Origin: Cytauxzoon felis
Lineage: Eukaryota; Apicomplexa; Aconoidasida; Piroplasmida; Theileriidae
NCBI GenBank assembly: GCA_020283715.1
Contig: JAIQCW010000154.1
Location: forward strand, 1-18,862
Direction: 5' to 3'
DNA length: 18,862 nt
Positions 1 to 9,281 of the stretch are shown in pieces. The notes below the pieces were generated by a model, which did no database searches, was not told the DNA's origin, and saw only the letters and a program-made list of their open reading frames with translations. How positions within the stretch are numbered: position 1 is the first letter of the stretch; each line of letters opens with the position of its first letter. A program made the translations under genes and the position numbers.

Positions 1-282
1 CTTGCAGACAGCTCTCCACCTGAGGTTACAACCTCTATTCCACTCGCCGTGGAGGCCTCTTCCAATTACCTATCTCTAAAGAGTAAAGCCACTCCCTGAG
101 ATCGTGGCAGTTGAGAAGGTAGTGATTAGACCTCAGGTGGATACCTCAAGTTGAATACCTGGAAGCGATCCACGGGAGCTGGAAGGGGAACTAAATAGAA
201 GAAGCTGTCTGCAAGACCAACGCTAGATTCAAGTGGAACAGAGATTGGACCTCGAGTGGAACTTCAGGTGGAGTAAATAAGA
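1..282. repeat. modular hairpin-repeat cluster, 3' of GPI
   Basis: The cluster begins at the window edge with the cassette CTTGCAGACAGCTCT and closes near 205-216 with the same cassette in reverse (AGCTGTCTGCAAGAC). Inside are a reversed B-type arm (near 85-106, GCCAC around an 11-base loop closing with GTGGC) and a forward A-type arm (near 163-205). Several ACCTSAGGTGGA-type border motifs follow, the last ending about 15 bases before the GPI stop codon. It probably continues left of the window. Confidence 0.85.
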
Positions 283-296
283 TTGTATTAAGTAGA

Positions 297-3236
297 TTAA
301 TGATTGGTGAATTTATTGAGTAAGAGTGCGGTAGAGTACGAGAGTTTATTATGTTGTATATGTTGTGTATAATCTTTAGTTTTTTGTTTGAATAGATTGC
401 GTATATCGGTTGCTAATACTTTACCTAATTCGACCCCCATTTGATCGAATGAGTTGATACCGAATAGGAAACCTTCAATAGCGGTACGATGTTCATATAA
501 TGATATTAAATTACCGATTGTATATGGTGTAATATTATTAAATAATAATATTTGTGATGGTCGATTACCATTTGATGCTTTATGTTTAGATAAATATTCT
601 GATATACCATTAGACATTAAACGTTCTATAGATATACCATATGCTAATGCATCTGGTTGTGCAAAAAAAATTTGCCATTAATTCTTCATGATATTTTACC
701 CCATTCTATTGAAATTATAGTGTTTATTAAATTATATATAAACATACTTCTTCATAATCATAATTATTATTATTAATAAATCCAATAAATTCAGTAGCTA
801 CAGGTTGTCCTTGATGTAATAATTGATAAAAACTATGTTGTCCATTTGTACCACATTCACCAAAATATATTTCACCAGCATTATAATTTAATAATTCACC
901 ATTTTGTCTTACAGATTTACCATTAGATTCCATAGTTAATTGTTGTATATATGATGGAAATTTATTTAAATCTTGTGAATATGGTAATATTGCAACAGTA
1001 TTTAACCCAACAATTAATGAATTATAAAAACTACATAACCCCATTAATACAGGTAAATTATCATCAAATTTTGTATTTTTAAAATGTAAATCCATATCAT
1101 GACAACCATTTAAAAATTCTAATACAATATCATAATTAAAATATAATGATAATGGTAATACACCAACAGCACTTGTAACACTAAAACGACCACCCTATAT
1201 ATAAAAAAAATAATTAATCAATCTATCATATTATAAATAAACTTACAACCCAATCCCAAAATCCAAATACATTCTCATCATCAATACCAAACTCCCTCGT
1301 CAATTCCAAATTCGTACTCACAGCACATAAATGCCTACCTACAAATTATATATATAAACTAAATCAATCATCCTCAACATATAATTATCACTATTACACT
1401 CGAGGTCTAATCCACTCCACCCGAGGTTACAACCAACTCTTATTCTCTTGCAGAGAGCTCTTCTATTTATTTCCCCTTCCAGCTCCCGTAGATCGCTTCC
1501 AGGTCCCACTTGAGGTTATAAACCTTATTTCGGCGAAATACGTCTAAAGTGACAACTTTCACTTAAGTGAGGATATCTCAATGAATATAATATGGAATTA
1601 AATGATGTTTCTTCAATTCAATACAATCATCAAAGTCCTTTTCAATGAGGTATTGACATTAGAAATACATCCAATATTCATTGAGTAATCTCCATGAGTT
1701 TCCCCAGAAATTATGAAATTCCTCCAAATTTTCGAGGTAAAAATGAAGTAGTGGAAGACAGTGATTGGACCTCAGGTGGAACCCGCAGCTGATCTCAGGG
1801 AAGCGAAGGGGGAAGTAAAAGGAAGAGCTGTCTGCAAGACAAAGGAAGGTGGATTGGACCTCAGGTGGAACGGCGAGTGGAAGGAGAGTAGGGTTGGACT
1901 TCGTGTATAATCAACATACTAATGAGTGAGGGATTTTCGAGGTTTTCGAGTAGCCATTTTTTGACGGCGTTGGCATTTTTGATGGTTTCTGTTGTGGTGA
2001 ATGTTTTCGAGATGATAATGACCTAATAGTATATATAATGATGTTATGTATTGATATATTATTGTAGATTTAACAATATCATGTAAGATGTAATATGGTT
2101 TACATGATTTATTGTAAATCAAATCTGATGATTTATTATATCTGTATTCAAAAACGGGTAATAAAATAGCTCAAATTATACTACCTGTGGAACATACAGA
2201 AGAAAGTAGTGTTCCACCTGAGATTGCATCCACCTCTCCTTCCACTAGGCGTGGCACCTTCTCCACCTGAGGTCCAATCCACGTCTGTTGCCACTCGCCG
2301 TGGCGGCCTCCTCTATTTACATCCCCCTCAAGTTCCCGTAGATCACTTTCGGGTGTTCCACTTGAGGTCCAATCACTAACTTCGCCACGATTTCCGGGAG
2401 TGGCATTACTCTTTAGAGATAGGTTATTAGGAGAGCCACCACGGCGAGTGGAATGAAGAGAGTTGGATTGGACCTCAGGTGGAGAGCTGTCTGCAAGACG
2501 AAGAGAGGTGGAGAGCCTAGTGGAAAAGATGGACCGTTGGTAGAGGTAACCTCAGGTGGAGTGGTTAAAGATATAAGCATACCATTGTATTATTTGGATT
2601 TAGATCATGTGTGGCGATTCTGAATGTGGCAGGATCGACATTGGATAGGAAGCGAATTTTTTTATTATTGGATAATAATCTGGCTCTAGGATCCCCTAGG
2701 AATGCTTCACATGTGAATGCTGTACCTAGGAATGATCCACCGATACCGATACAAAGTATAGAATTGAATATATTATCATTTGATGATTTTAATATACCAT
2801 TATTAAATTTAATAGAGAATTGATTAATTTTATTTAATATATGATGTATATTAGATGAAATATTATCATTATTTATTATAAATTTTATATCTTTAGGTAA
2901 TCTTAATGCTGTATGTAATACAGATCTATTTTCTGATTCATTTAATATATCACCATTAAATAATTTATTTATTTTATCTTTAATATTTAATTCATTTAAT
3001 AATTCTATTAATATATTTAATATATCTATTGTAATTAATTGACGTGATATATCTAATGTAATACCTAATGATATTTTATATATACCTTTTAATTATCACT
3101 TACCATTCCATTCTTTAATTAATTCTTTACAACGTAATTCATCTAATAATAAATTAGATAATCTTAAATTAGATGTCTTAAATAAATTTATTAATTTTTT
3201 ATATGATTCACATTCATCTAATTTTAACTCTATCAT
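297..3236 (-). CDS. GPI: glucose-6-phosphate isomerase, six exons, frame broken by one base
   Basis: Glycolytic enzyme interconverting glucose-6-phosphate and fructose-6-phosphate. My exon model is 3236-3104, 3064-2583, 2022-1920, 1338-1247, 1194-748 and 705-297; introns are 39, 560, 581, 52 and 42 nt, all GT-AG. Family blocks appear in order: GIGGSFLG (exon 2), SKTFTT (exon 3), FGFWDWVGGRFS across exons 4-5, [18 protein letters not shown] (exon 5), and EGNRPS-like, [21 protein letters not shown] (here split by family alignment) in exon 6. The spliced length is 1666 nt, one base too many: an A8 run at 663-670 shifts the frame between the MANFF and AQPDALAYG blocks. Discounting one base gives 554 residues, normal for the family. 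This may be a sequencing or assembly error or a real lesion. The 39-nt intron 1 could instead be an 18-nt intron ending AAAG; the usual TTAG acceptor favours 39 nt. Introns 2 and 3 contain modular repeats. Confidence 0.93.
1396..1903. repeat. modular repeat cluster filling GPI intron 3
   Basis: A reversed A-type arm with a TTGCAGAGAGCTC cassette (about 1454-1520) and a forward A-type arm with a GTCTGCAAGAC cassette (about 1784-1841) bracket a ~190-bp second-family repeat. In the forward arm, GCT at 1788-1790 and AGC at 1802-1804 close the loop GATCTCAGGGA. Border motifs lie at both outer ends. The cluster explains why this intron is 581 nt when repeat-free introns here are about 40 nt. Confidence 0.85.
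1590..1780 (+). repeat. second-family ~190-bp repeat, copy 1
   Basis: This stretch matches the reverse complement of about 13800-13990 at many places, including GAGTTTCCCCAGAAATT, TACAATCATCAAA and GGTAAAAATGAAGTAGTG. The similarity runs into the shared flank CAGTGATTGGACCTCAGGTG. It has no open reading frame and lies within GPI intron 3. Confidence 0.8.
2211..2560. repeat. modular repeat cluster filling GPI intron 2
   Basis: A reversed A-type arm is at about 2290-2360, with AAGT (2330-2333) and ACTT (2345-2348) closing the 11-base loop. A forward B-type arm starts near 2388. Both arms end in the same cassette type, CCAC-GGCGA-GTGG, so the two ends match as inverted copies. A further GTCTGCAAGAC cassette and border motifs follow. 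The cluster lies in the 560-nt GPI intron 2 (2023-2582). Confidence 0.85.
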
Positions 3237-3796
3237 CCTTTAGTAGAACAAATTTTTTTATAATAAATTATTAATTATTAGATTAAAAGTAGGGTTAATA
3301 AATAAATTAATTTAATTAATAAGAAGAAAATTTTTTAATTTTAATGATAAAAATGATAAATAATTTTTATTGGTAAATAATATAATCTGATACATATAAA
3401 ATGTTAACATGTCTATAGTAGTAGTAGTAATAGTATATAAAAAATAATAAGAAGAAGAAGAAGAAATTAGGATATTAATAGATGAAATAATATAAATTTA
3501 TTTATTAATTTATATATATTATAAAAAATTTTTTAATCATTATTAATTACATTTAATTTTCATGGATTATAATCCAATACTGATGAATGGACATAATTAT
3601 AGCATGAACTTGTGGATGTGTATATAAATTTATAATGTTAATCTAATATAAAATTAATATTTGAATTTCTAGAATATGAAAAAAAAAATTTAAATCTTAA
3701 TTGTGATGTATAAAAAATGAAATTAATAAAAGTGTAGGGATATATTAATATTATAATTTTACAACTCAAACATCTGATATCCAATACAACTCTTCT
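3237..3796. other. gene-free AT-rich upstream region of GPI
   Basis: There are no convincing ORFs or modular repeats here. It holds long A/T runs and short triplet microsatellites (GTA units near 3418 and AGA units near 3450-3463). It would include the GPI promoter, but I see no identifiable promoter motif. Confidence 0.5.
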
Positions 3797-3907
3797 TCCA
3801 CTAGGCGTGGCGCCTCTTCTATTTACTTCCCCCTCAAACTCCCGTAGATCGTTCTCGGGTTCCACTCGAGGTCTAGTACTACTCTTCATTCCACTTGAGG
3901 TTACAAT
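3797..3907. repeat. single reversed A-type repeat arm
   Basis: A CCACTAGGCGTGG cassette is followed by CTCTTCTATTTACTTCC and a loop TCCCGTAGATC (3840-3850) closed by AAC (3837-3839) and GTT (3851-3853). Border motifs CCACTCGAGGTC and CCACTTGAGGTT follow. The stretch 3908-4030 holds no clear gene; a reading frame crosses it on the minus strand but has no ATG and runs into the repeat. Confidence 0.8.
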
Positions 3908-4030
3908 CGTTATGATTTTGTTGTTGATTCCATTAATTAGTATAATTGTTTTATGAGATGTTCTCGTGTTGAGATATAAAGTGGATAATTTAAGGTAAGG
4001 GGACCGAGGAAATTTCTTCAATGTAATTAT

Positions 4031-4175
4031 CTACCCGGAAGAACATATATAATATTCGCCACGATCTCTGGGAGTGGCTATACTCTTTAGAGATAGGTAA
4101 TTAGAAGAGGCTCCACGCCTAGTGGAAGAAGAGATTTGGATTAAACTTCAGGTGGAGGTCTGTTCTTCCGGGTAG
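4031..4175 (+). mobile_element. 145-bp element with perfect 15-bp terminal inverted repeats
   Basis: CTACCCGGAAGAACA at 4031-4045 and its exact reverse complement at 4161-4175 flank a B-type arm (GCCAC 4058-4062, loop GATCTCTGGGA 4063-4073, GTGGC 4074-4078), a GAAGAG linker, a CCAC-GCCTA-GTGG cassette and one border motif. The size and the inverted ends resemble a non-autonomous MITE-like element. I see no clear target-site duplication, and no transposase is present. Confidence 0.65.
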
Positions 4176-4202
4176 AAATTTTTTATCTGTGTCTTCTTCC
4201 TT

Positions 4203-4479
4203 TCTCTTGCAGAGGCCCTCTTCTATTTACCTCCCCCTTCGCTTCCCTGAGATCAGCTACGGGTTCCACTCGAGGTTACATACTCACTAACTTCATCATT
4301 GCCACGATCTCTGGGAGTGGCTCTACTCTTTAGAGATAGGTAATTAGAAGAGCTCTCTGCAGGAGAATGCAAGGTTGTAACCTCAAGTTGAGAGCTGTCT
4401 GCAAGACCAAGAGAGTTGGATTGAACTTCAGGTGTAGGCGAGTGGGATCAGAGTTGTATTGGACTTCAGTTGAAGTAGA
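4203..4479. repeat. modular repeat cluster upstream of the FAINT-like gene
   Basis: A reversed A-type arm (loop TCCCTGAGATC) with a TCTTGCAGAGGCCC cassette faces a forward B-type arm ending GAAGAGCTCTCTGCAGGAGA. The two cassettes share the unusual CTCTGCA variant, so they look like a matched inverted pair. GTCTGCAAGAC and several degraded border motifs follow up to about 4479. The next 200 bases before the start at 4678 are AT-rich and free of repeats. Confidence 0.8.
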
Positions 4480-4677
4480 GAGTAGTATTGGATTTCATAT
4501 GTAATGGATATATTTAATTGATATTATAGGTTATTATTTTTTTTAATAATTATATTGCTTAAATTATGTATATTATACTTTATATATTTAATGATTATTT
4601 TCCTTCCCCCCATTTCTATTTTTTTACATATATATATTTTTTCCTCTCATCTCTTTGTTGCTGTTGTTGTAAATTAA

Positions 4678-5871
4678 ATGTATATTAATGTTTATAATTC
4701 AGTTTGTTTATGTATTAAATTTATATTATTATATTGTATAATATTAATTGCTACACCTATAAAGGATGTTGTTACAGATGTGGATTCATGTAATAATAAT
4801 GATAAAGAGTATATAACATTAGATTTATCATTAGTTGATGATAATGAGTATATAATAGTAGAAAAGGGTATATTAGATGATGTAGTGTATAATAAATATA
4901 AAACTAGAGATGGTATAAATATAATTAATATAAAATATAATGATGAATTAATAATAACTAACATAAATATAAATGAATTAATATTATATAATAATGATGA
5001 TGATGATGATACAAGATTATTATTAATAAAATATTATAATAATGATATAAATGATTATAAATATTATTTATATGATAATAGAGAATGTAATGAAATAATA
5101 CATTCAGATTTTTGTTTAAATTTAATTAAATTAAAATATAATAATTCAATTATAATAAATATAAATAATTTATTTAATAATAATGGTTTATATTATGAAA
5201 CAAATTATATTAATGATGTAACTGCAATTAAATTTATACCTGTTGATAATTATTATATAGAATATATAATAGATGACGATAAAGATATATGGAAATTAAG
5301 AAATGATTATCGTATAATAAATTATGGTATAATAACATGTAAATATAATAAATATTTATTATTAAAATTATATATTAAATATAATGATTATAATATTATA
5401 TTAAATGAAATAGATTATTATATGAAATATAATAATAATTGGTTATGTATAGATGAATATGAATATAATGAATTATATAATGAATTACAATCTAATATTA
5501 ATGTTATATTAAATTATAATAATATAAATTATAATTTATTTAAATCTATTGATTCTATTAATATATTCGGTGTTGATATACGTACTATAAAACCTATTTA
5601 TCCATATCGTATCACATGTATATTATATAATAATTTTACATTATATCAATCTATTGATAATACATATTGTTCATTCATTAAAATTACTAAAATTAATAAT
5701 CATACTTTCCTTACTATACAAATTAAAAATTATGGACAAATTAAAGATTATTACTTTAAATTATATCCAAACTCATTCATGTCAATCACCAATCATGAAA
5801 TGTATAATATCATCCAATCAAATGTCAATAATACACATACCAATACCCTGATGAAAACTAAATCTATCTAA
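4678..5871 (+). CDS. secreted Asn/Tyr/Ile-rich protein, FAINT (DUF529)-like
   Basis: This is a 397-residue single-exon protein. Residues about 10-26 form a hydrophobic signal peptide, and no later membrane span is evident, so secretion is likely. The rest is rich in Asn, Tyr, Ile and Asp. Features recalling the FAINT domain repeat of piroplasm secreted proteins are ITLDLSLVDDNEYI near residue 45, DDDKDIWK near 200 followed by a beta-rich stretch, and YYMKYNNNWLCIDEYEYNEL near 246, which is like the family's aromatic-x-x-W ending. A possible third degenerate unit follows. Known family members are secreted, some into the host cell; no function can be assigned to this one. The composition reflects the AT bias. 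It starts at the only suitable ATG before the signal peptide. A repeat cluster begins about 20 bases after the stop. The gene call is firm; the family assignment is about even odds. Confidence 0.8.
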   Translation: MYINVYNSVCLCIKFILLYCIILIATPIKDVVTDVDSCNNNDKEYITLDLSLVDDNEYIIVEKGILDDVVYNKYKTRDGINIINIKYNDELIITNININELILYNNDDDDDTRLLLIKYYNNDINDYKYYLYDNRECNEIIHSDFCLNLIKLKYNNSIIININNLFNNNGLYYETNYINDVTAIKFIPVDNYYIEYIIDDDKDIWKLRNDYRIINYGIITCKYNKYLLLKLYIKYNDYNIILNEIDYYMKYNNNWLCIDEYEYNELYNELQSNINVILNYNNINYNLFKSIDSINIFGVDIRTIKPIYPYRITCILYNNFTLYQSIDNTYCSFIKITKINNHTFLTIQIKNYGQIKDYYFKLYPNSFMSITNHEMYNIIQSNVNNTHTNTLMKTKSI

Positions 5872-5889
5872 TCATAACCTGAAGTACAA

Positions 5890-6272
5890 TACACCTGAGG
5901 TTACAATCAACCTTTCCTTATCTTGCAGACAGCTCTTCTATTTAGTTATCTCTAAAGAGTATAGCCACTCCCAGAGATCGTGGCGATGAAGGTGGTGATG
6001 GATCATCCATCATGGGAATGATGGAAGATGGTGCTAAGGATGTGTTAAAGTGTAGTGATGGATCATCCATCATGGGAATGATGGAAGATGGTGCTAAGGA
6101 TGTGTTGGATGTAACCTCAGGTGGAATGAAGAGTAGTACTGGACCTCAAGTGGAACCTGGAAGCGATCTACGGGAGCTGGAAGGGGAGGTAAATAGAGGA
6201 AGCTGTCTGCAAGACGAAGGAGAGGTTGGAGTTGAATAGGGTAGGTGGGAAAAGGATGTAACCTCAAGTGGA
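5890..6272. repeat. modular repeat cluster with a tandem repeat in its spacer
   Basis: The left end is a TCTTGCAGACAGCTCTTCTATTTAG segment (given here in two parts: cassette then linker) joined directly to a reversed B-type arm, which looks like an A/B hybrid. The right end is a forward A-type arm (AGC 6162-6164, loop GATCTACGGGA 6165-6175, GCT 6176-6178) with cassette AGCTGTCTGCAAGAC. The cassettes at the two ends match. The spacer holds a 60-bp tandem duplication. Border motifs follow to about 6272. Confidence 0.8.
5995..6112 (+). repeat. 60-bp tandem duplication
   Basis: Bases 6001-6046 recur exactly at 6061-6106, each preceded by GTGATG, giving a period of 60. The unit keeps a reading frame (MGMMEDGAKDVL repeated), but that frame runs into modular repeats, so I do not call a gene. 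Confidence 0.9.
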
Positions 6273-6367
6273 GAATATGGGGTAAAAGAGGGTTATGGGG
6301 ATAATAAACCTCACAAACATAATAAACCCCATAATTTACCTGAACTACAAGGTGATGATGAGTACAA

Positions 6368-6470
6368 GACCTCAAGTGGAGTACCCGCAGCTGATCTCTG
6401 GGAAGCGAAGGGGGAGGTAAATAGGAGAAGGCACCACGCCTAGTGGAATGACTTCAGGTGGAGGCGAGTG
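6368..6470 (+). repeat. single forward A-type repeat arm
   Basis: Border motif GACCTCAAGTGGA is followed by ACCCGCAGCT, loop GATCTCTGGGA, AGCGAAGGGGGAGG and TAAATAGGAGAAGG, then a CCACGCCTAGTGG cassette and a terminal border motif. It stands alone, with no reversed partner. The flanks 6273-6367 and 6471-6548 hold no recognisable feature. Confidence 0.75.
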
Positions 6471-6548
6471 AGATGGGATTATCATGTTGTTAGTTATAAT
6501 TATAGTGTTTACCCGACATTTCCCCATAATGCAAATGAACCCGACAAT

Positions 6549-6686
6549 GTAACCTCAAGTGGAACCCGCAGCTGATCTCAGGGAAGCGGAGGGAGAACTA
6601 AATAGAGAAGCTGTCTGCAAGACGAAGAGAGTCGGATAGGACCTCAGGTGGAGACCTAACGGTCGTCGGATTGGACCTCGAGTGGA
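6549..6686 (+). repeat. forward A-type repeat arm abutting a stop codon
   Basis: Border motif, ACCCGCAGCT, loop GATCTCAGGGA, AGCGGAGGG, the cassette AGCTGTCTGCAAGAC and two further border motifs. The last border (GACCTCGAGTGGA) ends at 6686, directly next to the stop codon (6687-6689) of the minus-strand gene. Confidence 0.8.
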
Positions 6687-7214
6687 TTATCTTCTTCTAA
6701 AGTAGTCTTCATATGGGTTGACGTCATCGGTTCCATGATTTAGTACTTCGAACATAAAGTTTTGAATAAAGAGGTGTGGTGGGTGTCTAGGATCTTCGAC
6801 AGGGTTGAAGCTTTTGGCAAATCGTACAGATGTATACAAGAATAGATCGAGTGGTATTGGTGAATACATACCACTTTCTTTATCTTCTATAAAGTATATA
6901 ATTTTGATATTATCGTCAATTTTATATTTTAATAATGATACAGTAAATGTATCATTACAAGCAGTTAGTGCTATATATTCAACCACATGACATGGTAATT
7001 CCTCTTGTTTCCATACTGTTAGATTATGTGTTGTTATTTTATCAATCTTTACACCTGGATTAGGTGTACAAATTTTAATTCTAACATGTGCCCAAAAGTA
7101 TAATATTCTTCTATACACGTCCCTATTTTTAATATCCGGATCCATTACAACTGGTTCTCCATAACAATTGTAAATGATAAATAAAAATGATATATAAATT
7201 AATATCGACTTCAT
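6687..7214 (-). CDS. small secreted protein of unknown function
   Basis: 175 residues in one exon. The start MKSILIYISFLFIIYNCYG is a classic cleavable signal peptide, with likely cleavage just after YG and before EP. The mature part has three cysteines, no further hydrophobic span and a charged end (EDYFRRR). A stretch around residues 55-95 (DKITTHNLTVWKQ followed by a strand-rich segment) is faintly like the core of a FAINT unit, too weakly for a call. Its base composition is less extreme than that of the FAINT-like neighbour. The stop codon lies directly against a modular-repeat border, so any 3' untranslated region must begin in the repeat. Upstream is a long gene-free stretch that must hold its promoter. 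I do not recognise the protein. Confidence 0.8.
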   Translation of the reverse strand: MKSILIYISFLFIIYNCYGEPVVMDPDIKNRDVYRRILYFWAHVRIKICTPNPGVKIDKITTHNLTVWKQEELPCHVVEYIALTACNDTFTVSLLKYKIDDNIKIIYFIEDKESGMYSPIPLDLFLYTSVRFAKSFNPVEDPRHPPHLFIQNFMFEVLNHGTDDVNPYEDYFRRR

Positions 7215-8308
7215 TATTAATTACATTTAATCAAAATAAGATTATAAAATTTAATATCAAAATAAAATACATTAATATAATTATAGATCATAAATAATCT
7301 ATATACTATATAATCACTTAAATACTACTAACATAATATCATTAATAATTATATATACTGCATTATAATAATTAACTTAATTACATGTTACTTTATAATA
7401 TATATATTATATTTATCTAGAGATTATTATTATTAATCTAATTTATCAATAGATCATGTCTAAATATGCCACATAATAATATTTATTTTTTTAATGATAG
7501 TTTAATGTGCATGCTATAAATTTTATATATTATTTAAAGTAATTATCATTATTATGTAATTGATTTGTTATGTAATAGTGATGTTCTTTTAGTTTAAAAT
7601 GATGTTCTCCAATTATTACATCATATGTAAACAATATCAAATGATGAATATTTTTTGAAATTATAAATGATCAATTGATATTACTTCAACACTTTATTAG
7701 ATTTATTGTAAAGGATATACATTTTGCCATTCATATAACAATCAATGAATAATATAATTACACCTCCCAACATTTGCACTATAAAATCCACATAAAATTA
7801 ATTCTGTCATATTACAATTTCAACATTTAATTTCCATCAAATTATCATATTAATAAGTTTAAAGTACACATTTAATGTGAATGTCGAGAGATTTTTGAAT
7901 TTACACATTCCTAGATATTAATATTTTTTGAAGCCGTCTATAATCATTTATAACCATAAAATATATTCCAATTGATTAATAATGAAAATCATCATCATTT
8001 AAATGTATTTATTAATTGTATTAAAAGTTTAATTCTATATATCTAAAGTTTACATAATCTATAACTTTACTGGCCTATAGGCATATCATAGTGGTTATAG
8101 ACTGTAAAAATAAATAAAATTAATATATAAAATACATTTTATTAATATAATATTACTACATTAGTGTGTATTTGATTTAATTATATGGATTTTATATTCA
8201 TCAGAAGAATAATATTAAAATACATACACATAGGTATCTATTTACTCCGTGTTTACATCCGTCATTCATAGAACTACTGTTGAAGTACAATGCATCTCTT
8301 CTACTCAC
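7215..8308. other. gene-free AT-rich kilobase
   Basis: No ORF of note, no modular repeat and no tRNA-like fold were seen. The only structure noticed is a nested inverted repeat at 8058-8101: TCTATAAC and GTTATAGA arms around the perfect palindrome GCCTATAGGC (8073-8082). The region lies upstream of the 6687-7214 gene and downstream of TSR2 and its repeat cluster. Confidence 0.6.
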
Positions 8309-8613
8309 CTCCATCTGAGGGTCTTCCACTCGCCGTGGTGGCCTTCCTTATTTACTTCCCCCTTCGCTTCCCTGAGATCAGCTGCGGGTTCCACTTGAGG
8401 TCCCGTACTACTCTCCTTTCCACTCGCCGTGGTGGCCTCTCTATATACCTCCCCTCGACTCACATGGATCGTCTCGGATTCTTCCCACGATCTCTGGGAG
8501 TGGCTATACTCTTTAGAGATAGGTAATTGGAAGAGGCTCCACGCCTAGTGGAACACTGGTTGTAACCTCAGGTGGAGAGCCTAGTAAAACAGTGATTGTA
8601 ACATCAAGTGAGG
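8309..8613. repeat. modular repeat cluster 3' of TSR2
   Basis: Two reversed A-type arms, each with a CCAC-TCGCC-GTGG cassette, precede a forward B-type arm ending in a CCAC-GCCTA-GTGG cassette. The second A-type arm is a rare variant: GAC (8457-8459) and GTC (8471-8473) close the loop TCACATGGATC, so the stem is kept although both stem and loop have changed. The cluster ends about 30 bases from the TSR2 stop. Confidence 0.85.
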
Positions 8614-8641
8614 TATACTTCATCTAAATCGTTATATTCAT

Positions 8642-9240
8642 TCAAGTTACATCATCATTTGGATTATTTTCGATTGGATCTTCATCTTCTGAGCTATAAT
8701 CTGAATCTGATTGATGAGTGTGTTAGATGATTGTAGACGTACCGTTGGTCTTATTGACACATAGTGTATTTGACGGTTTTAGATTAGATAACAATTCATT
8801 TGCATATGATTCATCATTGTTTATCAATAAAGTATGGTGTAATTTCAGAAGAATCTCTGCGATTTCGACCTTTAAGGGTATGAAATGAGACATTAATAAA
8901 TGATGTAAATATACCTCACTGTTATCTTCTAAATTGACATTAAAATATTCATCTAGGATTAAAATTAATAAATCTTCAATTTCATCTCTATAAATTTGTT
9001 TTTCTATACAAAATTTTTGAGAATTTGAGAGTTTATTAAATTCCACTAACTTGAGGTACAAAATTCAATAATTTTATAAATGGCATCATCCTTCTTCAAG
9101 TTACTATCATTCCCTCCCCAATTATTATCAACTGCCAAGTTTAACGCCGTCCTATTGATGAGTTAGAGATAATGTATAAAAACCAACCAGCAGTTCAACA
9201 CTTTTGTACAAGCTCTATTAAATAAATCTAAATTTGACAT
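8642..9240 (-). CDS. TSR2: TSR2-like ribosome-biogenesis factor, four exons
   Basis: In yeast, Tsr2 is an escort chaperone for ribosomal protein eS26 (Rps26), releasing it from its importin and passing it to pre-40S particles. My exon model is 9240-9188, 9151-9051, 9003-8743 and 8706-8642; introns are 36, 47 and 36 nt, all GT-AG, giving 159 residues. The family signature is clear: WTALNLAVDNNWGG near residue 18, a helix ending in YKIIEF, EIEDLLILILDEYFNVNLED near 57 (matching the conserved ED-L...EF-VED block), and the expected acidic tail, SDYSSEDEDPIE, in exon 4. The exon 2-3 junction was chosen because only donor GTTAGT at 9050 joins without a stop; it lies in a sequence resembling a repeat border. 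No introns carry modular repeats. The PIG-U stop is 158 bases upstream. Confidence 0.85.
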
Positions 9241-9281
9241 TTTAATACATGAATCTGCGATTTTTATATATTGAAGAAGGA

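Noticed and set aside
3086..3103. An 18-nt intron in GPI
   Set aside because: A 39-nt alternative (3065-3103) keeps the frame and uses a TTAG acceptor like the other introns.
3638..4021. 127-residue minus-strand ORF, or a two-exon gene with the repeat at 3797-3907 as its intron
   Set aside because: There is no ATG at its start, it reads through the repeat, and neither flank resembles a known family.
6012..6239. Plus-strand ORF over the 60-bp tandem duplication
   Set aside because: The frame continues into a modular arm and has no signal or family; more likely chance than a gene.
8290..8526. 78-residue plus-strand ORF
   Set aside because: It is composed of repeat arms and cassettes; no independent coding signal.
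9044..9057. A 14-nt intron in TSR2
   Set aside because: A 47-nt intron with donor GTTAGT joins the same exons in phase and is of normal size.
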